Source: JBDNIO01 sp041688215 (GTDB lineage Bacteria > Pseudomonadota > Gammaproteobacteria > Nevskiales > Salinisphaeraceae). Taken from it: a stretch of DNA of 8,997 nt. Location of the stretch: the NCBI GenBank assembly GCA_041688215.1, contig JBDNIO010000025.1, positions 1-8,997 of the forward strand. The letters run 5' to 3'. Numbering within the stretch: position 1 is the first letter of the stretch; each line of letters begins with the position of its first letter. Positions 4,568-8,997 of the stretch are shown one piece after another. The notes below the pieces were generated by a model that worked only from the letters and a program-made list of their open reading frames with translations, searched no databases and was not told the origin of the DNA. A program made the position numbers and the translations under genes.

Positions 4568-6154
4568 TCAATCATCAAACCACAGACCAGGATTCATCAG
4601 CCCGTTGGGATCCAGCGCCTGTTTCGCGCCGCGGACGGCGGCGCGAAAAGACGGCGGGATTTCCTGACGCGCCCAGAATTTGTGATCCCGGCCCATGGCG
4701 TGGTGGTGGCTCATGGTGCCGCCATTGGCGATAACGCACTCAGACGCTGCGGCCTTGATTTCGAACCACTGCTTGACCAGGCCATCGTGTTTGCCCGGCG
4801 CATAGAAAGAGAAATACAGGGCAACGCCATCGGGGTAAGCATGCGTTACGCGGCATGTAACGCCGCCGGTGCCGGTAACTTCGTTGAGCGCGCTTAGTGT
4901 GGCTTCGCGCACCTGATGGTAAAACGCAGGTACGGCCGACCACGGTACGGCGGTTTCAAACGTATCCGCGAGTACCGCGTAGCCGAGCAACACGTCGCGT
5001 AAGTAAGGTTGCCGGAAGAAAGTATCGCGCCAGTCGCCGGCGCCTTTTTCCTGCTTTGGCTGCGGCGTACCGCCGTGTTGCTGGGCGATTTCGAGCGCCG
5101 CCTGGCACTGCGCTTCAACCGGCAACGGGCCTTCAAAACCCAGAATCATTAACGCACCTTGGCCCGGTCGCCCGCTCATAGCGCCGCTGACCATGTGCTC
5201 GTAGGGGTCGAGCACACGCATTTGTGCAGGCCAAAGTTCAGCGTGAACAATCGAACGGGCGGCTTCCAGTGCGGATTCGAAATCCTTGAAGTTAATGCTC
5301 GCGGATTCTTTATATCGCGGATCCGCGACTACACGCAGGCGCACGTCGGTGATGATGCCTAAGGCACCTTCGCTGCCACACCAGAGCCGGTTGGGATCAG
5401 GGCCGATGCTGGATGCGGGTAGCGGACGGGTTTCCACCGTGCGACTGTCCGGCAGGGTTATGGATAACGCCTGCACGCGGTCTTCAATTTTTGCGCGCAG
5501 GGTGGAAAAATGCCCGGCGCCGCGGGTGGCGACCCAGCCGCCCAAGGTGGAATGGAAATAGCTTTGCGGGTAATGGCGTACCGCCAACCCATGCGGTTTC
5601 AGGGCAGCATCCAGGTCCGGCCCCAGAATACCGGCCTGGGCGTGCACCACGCGGTCGCGCTCGCTGATTTCCAGCACTTTATTCAAGGCTTGCAGGTTGA
5701 TAGTTACTGCGCCGGGCTTGTGTTCCATATCCTCCGGGTTAATGCCGCCGACCACACTGGAGCCGCCGCCGAACGGAATAATCGCAAAGTCGTTATCGCT
5801 GGCCCAGGCCAGAACTGCGGCCAGTTCGGTTTCGTCGCGCGGTGTAGCTACTGCGTCCGGTGCGGGCAATTCGACGTCCGCCCGCAACGTAGCCAAATCC
5901 CGAAAACTGCGCCCCACTGCGTGCAGTAACCGTGTTTGCGCATCGGCACTGGTAAACGCGGAAAGTGATTCCGGAACCAGATGACGCGCGGGGGATAGTT
6001 TGATTTCCTGCGCGACCGGCCCGGGCCGGTGCTCGGCCGCCTTGCCGCCCAGAAACGCCTGCATGGCGCTAATTAGCGGTTTACGCTGGCTCTCGCTCAA
6101 TTCATCTTCAGTATAGCCCCACCCCAGCGGGTTCCGGGTTTTGCCTTCACTCAT
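4568..6154 (-). CDS. FAD-linked oxidase, alkyldihydroxyacetonephosphate synthase (AGPS)-like
   Basis: This 528-residue protein has the PCMH/VAO FAD-binding fold followed by the C-terminal FAD-linked oxidase domain, with the closest visible resemblance to alkyl-DHAP synthase, which swaps the acyl group of acyl-DHAP for a fatty alcohol in ether-lipid synthesis. FAD-binding features are P-F-G-G-G-S-S-V-V-G-G at residues 127-137, the pyrophosphate-side loop S-Y-F-H-S-T-L-G-G-W-V-A-T-R at 198-211, I-E-D at 223-225 and G-S-E-G-A-L-G-I-I-T-D at 260-270. In the catalytic half a tyrosine lies in A-L-Y-F-S-F-Y (Tyr447) and a three-histidine cluster in S-H-H-H-A-M-G-R-D (His483-485); both match AGPS landmarks. 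The end is L-D-P-N-G-L-M-N-P-G. No peroxisomal or membrane signal is seen. Bacterial relatives also include glycolate-oxidase-like and lactate-oxidising enzymes, so an ether-lipid role is inference. The start is ATG 6154 with a weak Shine-Dalgarno. Confidence 0.9.
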   Translation of the reverse strand: MSEGKTRNPLGWGYTEDELSESQRKPLISAMQAFLGGKAAEHRPGPVAQEIKLSPARHLVPESLSAFTSADAQTRLLHAVGRSFRDLATLRADVELPAPDAVATPRDETELAAVLAWASDNDFAIIPFGGGSSVVGGINPEDMEHKPGAVTINLQALNKVLEISERDRVVHAQAGILGPDLDAALKPHGLAVRHYPQSYFHSTLGGWVATRGAGHFSTLRAKIEDRVQALSITLPDSRTVETRPLPASSIGPDPNRLWCGSEGALGIITDVRLRVVADPRYKESASINFKDFESALEAARSIVHAELWPAQMRVLDPYEHMVSGAMSGRPGQGALMILGFEGPLPVEAQCQAALEIAQQHGGTPQPKQEKGAGDWRDTFFRQPYLRDVLLGYAVLADTFETAVPWSAVPAFYHQVREATLSALNEVTGTGGVTCRVTHAYPDGVALYFSFYAPGKHDGLVKQWFEIKAAASECVIANGGTMSHHHAMGRDHKFWARQEIPPSFRAAVRGAKQALDPNGLMNPGLWFDD

Positions 6155-6179
6155 AATTAATTCCCACGTCGCACGATGA

Positions 6180-6404
6180 TTGGTTTATCCTGCGCCGATG
6201 CTAGCGCAAATACTCAAACGCTGGGGCAACATCCGCGCCAGTTACTGGTTCCTGCCATCGGTTATGGCCGCGGGCGCGGAGGTGGTCAGTGAACAACGCC
6301 GCCAGTTAGCCGAACACGCACAGTGGCTGATCGATGCGAGTTTGGCGGCGTTGCCCGACCCGGCGGATAAAGCACGTGTTAAAACCGCGTTTGATACCGC
6401 GTAA
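6180..6404 (+). CDS. Small ORF resembling joined ends of a DUF2254 membrane protein
   Basis: The ORF is open from TTG 6180 (ATG at 6198) to TAA 6404 and encodes 68-74 residues with neighbour-like codon use. The first part, LKRWGNIRASYWFLPSVMAA, looks like the extreme N-terminus of DUF2254 predicted membrane proteins (basic helix, then S-x-W-F-L-P). It changes abruptly to a charged helix, RRQLAEHAQWLIDASLAALP then DPADKARVKTAFDTA, which is more like a protein C-terminus. DUF2254 proteins are normally over 400 residues, so this may be an in-frame internal deletion, or a genuine small protein. It is divergent from the FAD oxidase (starts 26 bp apart) and convergent with the metallophosphoesterase (14 bp between stops). 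No good Shine-Dalgarno precedes either start. Confidence 0.45.
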   Translation: MVYPAPMLAQILKRWGNIRASYWFLPSVMAAGAEVVSEQRRQLAEHAQWLIDASLAALPDPADKARVKTAFDTA

Positions 6405-6418
6405 CATAAATTAAAAAA

Positions 6419-6934
6419 TTAACTGCGCGTAAAGCGCTGCGTTTGCAGCGACCAGCGGTTTTGGCTCGCGGTGAGAACCAAACAGCTTGGGCCGCCGTAG
6501 GTGCGCGTGCGCCCTGCTGCGCCGGGGTTGAGCACCCAGGGCCGTTTTTGTTTGTCCACCAGTAACCGGTGGCTGTGACCAAAGACTACGGCACGTGCTT
6601 TAGGGAATTCATCGCGCAACCGCTGCACGCGGTTTTTCGCTGGCCACTGATGGCCGTGGATAACGGCCAATGCGCCGCCTGGCAGAGCCACGATTTGGCG
6701 CTCTACAAGCATACATAACTGATCGTATTCATCCGCGGGCCAATGTTTTTGATCATCGTTGTTGCCACGTATCGCGAATACGGACAGTTTCGGCCGCAGC
6801 GCTTCCAGAATCGCCGCGCCGCCGATATCTCCAGTGTGCACTGCGATGTCGCACTGGCGTATCAAGTCGGCAATCCTGGCGTCGAGCGCGCCGTGGGTAT
6901 CGCCGAGTAGCGCGACGCGAGTTACGCGGCTCAT
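6419..6934 (-). CDS. Calcineurin-like metallophosphoesterase, YfcE/MJ0936 type
   Basis: This 171-residue protein is a compact two-metal phosphodiesterase of the YfcE/MJ0936 group, enzymes that hydrolyse phosphodiesters in vitro and whose physiological substrates are mostly unknown. All five metal-binding motifs are visible: G-D-T-H-G (Asp12, His14), H-T-G-D-I-G (Asp36), R-G-N-N-D (Asn58), H-G-H (His93, His95) and G-H-S-H (His120, His122), followed by the N-P-G-A loop at 136-139. The start is ATG 6934, immediately preceded by AAGGAG with no spacer, which is unusually tight; no better in-frame start is nearby, so initiation may be weak. It follows the haloalkane dehalogenase by 35 bp on the same strand and is probably cotranscribed; a metabolic link between the two is not evident. 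Confidence 0.93.
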   Translation of the reverse strand: MSRVTRVALLGDTHGALDARIADLIRQCDIAVHTGDIGGAAILEALRPKLSVFAIRGNNDDQKHWPADEYDQLCMLVERQIVALPGGALAVIHGHQWPAKNRVQRLRDEFPKARAVVFGHSHRLLVDKQKRPWVLNPGAAGRTRTYGGPSCLVLTASQNRWSLQTQRFTRS

Positions 6935-6969
6935 CTCCTTTGATCCGGCAATGGCAATAGCTAGCCGTT

Positions 6970-7851
6970 CTACATTTGGGTGACGATAAACTGTGCCAGT
7001 TCTTCACCCTTGTCCTCCTGCAGAAAATGCCCAGCACCGCGGATGGTGGTATGCGCCACGTTTTTTGCGCCGGGGATACGTTTGCGTACACCGCGATCCA
7101 TGCCGCGAGTAATCGGATCGCCGTCTGAGAACGCGGTGTGGAAGGGTCTTTCAAACGCGCCGAGCACCTTCCAGGCCTCGCGGTTGGCCTGGCTGGCAGG
7201 GTCATCCGGGCGGGTAGGCACCAGCGGCGGTAAGGCGCGGGCGCCGGCCAGATAACGTTTCTCCGGAAACGGTGCCAGATAGGCCTTGACCTCGTCCTCG
7301 GAGAGTTTACTTTGCGAGGCCAGTTTGATTAACCCGCCGACCGGAAAAATCGGAGAATATCTGGCAAAAGCCTGCCAGACCTTGAACACCAGCGGCATTT
7401 TCGCGTCGCCGGTGGGCAAGCCACCATTGCCCAGCACCACCCGCGCGAAACGATCCGGTTCGGCCGCAACCAGGCGCAGGCCGATCAGGGAACCCCAGTC
7501 CTGGCAGAACAGGGTGATGCCGGCGGGGTCGAGCGCGCGCAACCACCCCAGCATCCAGTCCACATGTTTCTGATAACTGTAGTCGCTGATTGCGGCAGGC
7601 TTATCCGAGCGGCCAAACCCCACCAGATCAGGCACTAAAACACGGCAACCGGCGTCAACAAAAACCGGGATCATCTTGCGATAGAGATAAGACCAGGTGG
7701 GCTCGCCGTGCATCAGCAACACTACGGGGCCGTCGCTGGGGCCTTCGTCAAGATAGTGGATACGCACGCCGTCGACTTCCAGATAGTTCGGCAACCAGGG
7801 ATAACCCGGCAAATTTTCGAAACATTCGTCCGGTGTTCTTAACAACTCCAT
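6970..7851 (-). CDS. dhmA: Haloalkane dehalogenase (HLD subfamily I, DhmA-like)
   Basis: This 293-residue alpha/beta hydrolase matches the DhmA type of haloalkane dehalogenase, which hydrolyses carbon-halogen bonds to an alcohol plus halide. Visible landmarks are the N-terminal L-R-T-P-D (residues 4-8), the oxyanion segment H-G-E-P-T-W-S-Y at 48-55, P-D-L-V-G-F-G-R-S-D-K-P at 74-85, and the nucleophile elbow C-Q-D-W-G-S-L-I-G-L-R with Asp118 as nucleophile and Trp119 as first halide-stabilising residue. The cap has V-W-Q-A-F-A-R-Y-S-P with Trp159 as the likely second halide Trp. The acid is Asp245 in D-G-D-P-I and the base is His275 in G-A-G-H-F-L-Q-E-D. The triad is thus complete and length is normal. 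GGGAG about 10 bases upstream supports ATG 7851. Some relatives have little dehalogenase activity, so the substrate is unproven. The metallophosphoesterase follows 35 bp downstream. Confidence 0.93.
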   Translation of the reverse strand: MELLRTPDECFENLPGYPWLPNYLEVDGVRIHYLDEGPSDGPVVLLMHGEPTWSYLYRKMIPVFVDAGCRVLVPDLVGFGRSDKPAAISDYSYQKHVDWMLGWLRALDPAGITLFCQDWGSLIGLRLVAAEPDRFARVVLGNGGLPTGDAKMPLVFKVWQAFARYSPIFPVGGLIKLASQSKLSEDEVKAYLAPFPEKRYLAGARALPPLVPTRPDDPASQANREAWKVLGAFERPFHTAFSDGDPITRGMDRGVRKRIPGAKNVAHTTIRGAGHFLQEDKGEELAQFIVTQM

Positions 7852-7934
7852 GGCGCCAACTCCCGTTTGATAAGCGCCCCAGACTTGCCGGTAATGCGTG
7901 CCGCGTCAAGTACGATTCTCGCAATGCTGCGCGT

Positions 7935-7957
7935 TACGGCGCTAGACTAGTGCCGTA
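7935..7957. promoter_or_regulatory. 23-bp near-perfect palindrome: candidate operator of the lipoprotein operon
   Basis: The arms TACGGCGCTAG (7935-7945) and CTAGTGCCGTA (7947-7957) are complementary at 10 of 11 positions around a single central A at 7946. The site ends 33 bp before the first lipoprotein start. It contains TAGACT (7943-7948), a moderate -10-like hexamer, so a bound dimer could block transcription. It also forms a stem in RNA, but the tiny loop and lack of a T-run argue against a terminator. Confidence 0.45.
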
Positions 7958-7990
7958 CGACTTCGACAAAAATACCAACAGGAGCCCTCC

Positions 7991-8377
7991 ATGCGACATG
8001 TAACATTCTTAACAGTTTTCGCGGCATTTCTGCTCGGTGGCTGCTCGCTGATTTCCACCACCACTGACACCACCGCGCAACTCGCCGAAGGCATAACCAA
8101 TGCCACGGCATCCACATCGGATGGAATCAGCGGACAGGACCCGGCGGAAGAAGCAGCGTTGGCGCGAGCCAGCCGGTTTGTGGGTTCCCAGTGGGCATTT
8201 GTACGCCGCGACGCGGCCGCAGGCCATGGCGAGAACCTGGATGCATTGGCCCGCCTGCTGGGCGAGCCCGATCACGCCGCCTTCGGCCACTGGATGCAGA
8301 CAAATTATCAAAGCCTGTTTGACGTGGAACGCAGTCCACGGGAATTAGTGGACTACGTTGCAACCCAGCGCAGCTAG
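7991..8377 (+). CDS. Lipoprotein, DUF3015-like
   Basis: This 128-residue protein begins with a lipoprotein signal peptide: a short basic start, a hydrophobic stretch, and a lipobox L-L-G-G-C with the lipidated Cys at 18. Ser at +2 favours sorting to the outer membrane. A Ser/Thr-rich linker follows (about residues 20-48). The C-terminal part, with R-F-V-G-S-Q at 62-67 and A-A-G-H-G-E-N-L-D-A-L-A-R-L-L-G from about 76, then F-G-H-W-M-Q-T-N-Y, resembles the F-V-x-x-N/x...G-Q-G-E-x-L-D-x-L-A-x-L-x-G pattern of DUF3015 proteins, which have no known function. AGGAG six bases upstream fixes ATG 7991. The SOD-like lipoprotein starts 30 bp downstream, so the two form an operon and may work at the same envelope site. 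The lipoprotein call is firm; the family call is by eye. Confidence 0.82.
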   Translation: MRHVTFLTVFAAFLLGGCSLISTTTDTTAQLAEGITNATASTSDGISGQDPAEEAALARASRFVGSQWAFVRRDAAAGHGENLDALARLLGEPDHAAFGHWMQTNYQSLFDVERSPRELVDYVATQRS

Positions 8378-8407
8378 ACGCAAAAGTTCACGCAACAGGG
8401 AGGCAAT

Positions 8408-8997
8408 ATGAAAACATTAATTGCATTTATTAGCATCAGCTTGGCGTTTACCGCGCTCAGCGGCTGCGAGCAGGCTGAAGAAGCAGCTCAGACCGCAGCG
8501 CAGAAAACCGAAAACGCGGTCAAACAGGTTGCCCAGAATGCTGAAGAGCAGATGGACAGGTTGGGCACTGCGCTTGAGGATACTGGTGACGATAAGGCGA
8601 CGACTGCGGCCGCATCCGGGAACACAGGTTCTGACGATATTCTGCCACTGGAAGAGGATGTAGCCCAAGGTGCGGTCGCCATATTGCACGCCACCGCCGG
8701 TAATAAGGTCAAAGGTACGGTATATTTTCGGCCGCGGGATGGCGCCCTGAGTATACAAACCACGGCGACCGTTTTGTCTCCCGGGGACCACGGCTATCAC
8801 ATCCACCTCTATGGTGATTGTTCCGCGCCGGATGGCACCTCTGCAGGCACCCATTTCAACCTGGAGGGCAGTTCACTTAATCCGCAGGAGGATATTGATC
8901 GGATTACCGGGAATCTTGGTATTCTAAAGGCCGACCAGAACGGCAATGCTGAACACAGCGGCCAACTCGCAGGCGCCGCGCTAACCGGACCGAAGTC
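8408..8997 (+). CDS. Cu/Zn superoxide dismutase-like lipoprotein lacking the zinc ligands, 3' end cut
   Basis: The first 196 codons are present; the gene runs off the right edge. A lipobox L-S-G-C places the lipidated Cys at 20. Residues 21-60 form an Ala/Glu/Gln-rich amphipathic helix, then an acidic linker leads to a SodC-type beta barrel from about residue 86. Copper-site residues are present: H-G-Y-H-I-H-L-Y-G-D-C gives His131 and His133, and S-A-G-T-H-F-N gives His149. Between His149 and N-L-G the spacing equals that of human SOD1, so positions can be matched: His71, His80 and Asp83, the zinc ligands, are here Leu157, Ile166 and Asn169. The fourth copper His and the active-site Arg lie beyond the edge. 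GGGAGG four bases upstream supports ATG 8408. The product is expected to be membrane-anchored, probably facing the periplasm. It may be a copper-only SOD or a non-catalytic SOD-fold protein. Confidence 0.88.
   Translation, partial: MKTLIAFISISLAFTALSGCEQAEEAAQTAAQKTENAVKQVAQNAEEQMDRLGTALEDTGDDKATTAAASGNTGSDDILPLEEDVAQGAVAILHATAGNKVKGTVYFRPRDGALSIQTTATVLSPGDHGYHIHLYGDCSAPDGTSAGTHFNLEGSSLNPQEDIDRITGNLGILKADQNGNAEHSGQLAGAALTGPK

Noticed and set aside
5510..5929. 139-codon plus-strand ORF
   Set aside because: It is a shadow of the FAD oxidase in GC-rich DNA, with no domain or ribosome site.
8417..8854. 145-codon minus-strand ORF
   Set aside because: It lies antisense to the SOD-like lipoprotein, which has a ribosome site, lipobox and metal motifs.
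1..8997. Mobile element, CRISPR array, tRNA or a multi-gene defence system
   Set aside because: No transposase, integrase, terminal repeats, regularly spaced repeats or tRNA-like structure is visible; the only defence-related trace is the VapC remnant.

Overview
The window is chromosomal DNA of moderately high GC, most likely from a gammaproteobacterium. The support is a FabR/DesT-type TetR repressor flanked by membrane desaturases, two outer-membrane-type lipoproteins, and a DhmA-type haloalkane dehalogenase. The exact lineage cannot be read from the sequence. There is no rRNA, tRNA, CRISPR array, insertion sequence or phage gene. The theme is lipid and small-molecule metabolism, with an unusually high density of broken genes in the middle.

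Region 1 (1-1719, minus strand) is a likely operon: hotdog acyl-CoA thioesterase, short-chain dehydrogenase (4-bp overlap), antibiotic-biosynthesis-monooxygenase-type small protein, then after a 109-bp gap the N-terminus of a saccharopine-dehydrogenase-like oxidoreductase that runs off the left edge. Region 2 (1788-2453, minus strand) is debris: a VapC/PIN toxin remnant interrupted by TAG, a small intact ORF, and the C-terminal tail of a DesA3-like fatty acid desaturase that is frameshifted and has lost a histidine of its third His box. Region 3 (2640-4235) holds a FabR/DesT-like TetR repressor and, converging on it with a 51-bp overlap, a second membrane desaturase with complete histidine boxes but an ambiguous N-terminus. 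A further decayed ORF lies at 4266-4505.

Region 4 (4568-7851) carries an alkyl-DHAP-synthase-like FAD oxidase (minus), a small plus-strand ORF resembling the joined ends of a DUF2254 protein, and a YfcE-like metallophosphoesterase downstream of a dhmA haloalkane dehalogenase (both minus). Region 5 (7991-8997, plus strand) is a two-gene lipoprotein operon preceded by a 23-bp near-palindrome: a DUF3015-like lipoprotein, then a Cu/Zn-superoxide-dismutase-like lipoprotein cut by the right edge. In that protein three copper ligands are present but the three zinc-specific ligands are replaced.

Together the genes suggest membrane-lipid tailoring (desaturation under a fatty-acid-sensing repressor, thioester hydrolysis, a possible ether-lipid-like FAD enzyme) next to detoxification genes (dehalogenase, SOD-like lipoprotein). 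The most notable observations are the zinc-site-less SOD, the regulator flanked by one dead and one apparently live desaturase, and the VapC remnant. I did not find a convincing new multi-gene defence or mobile system.
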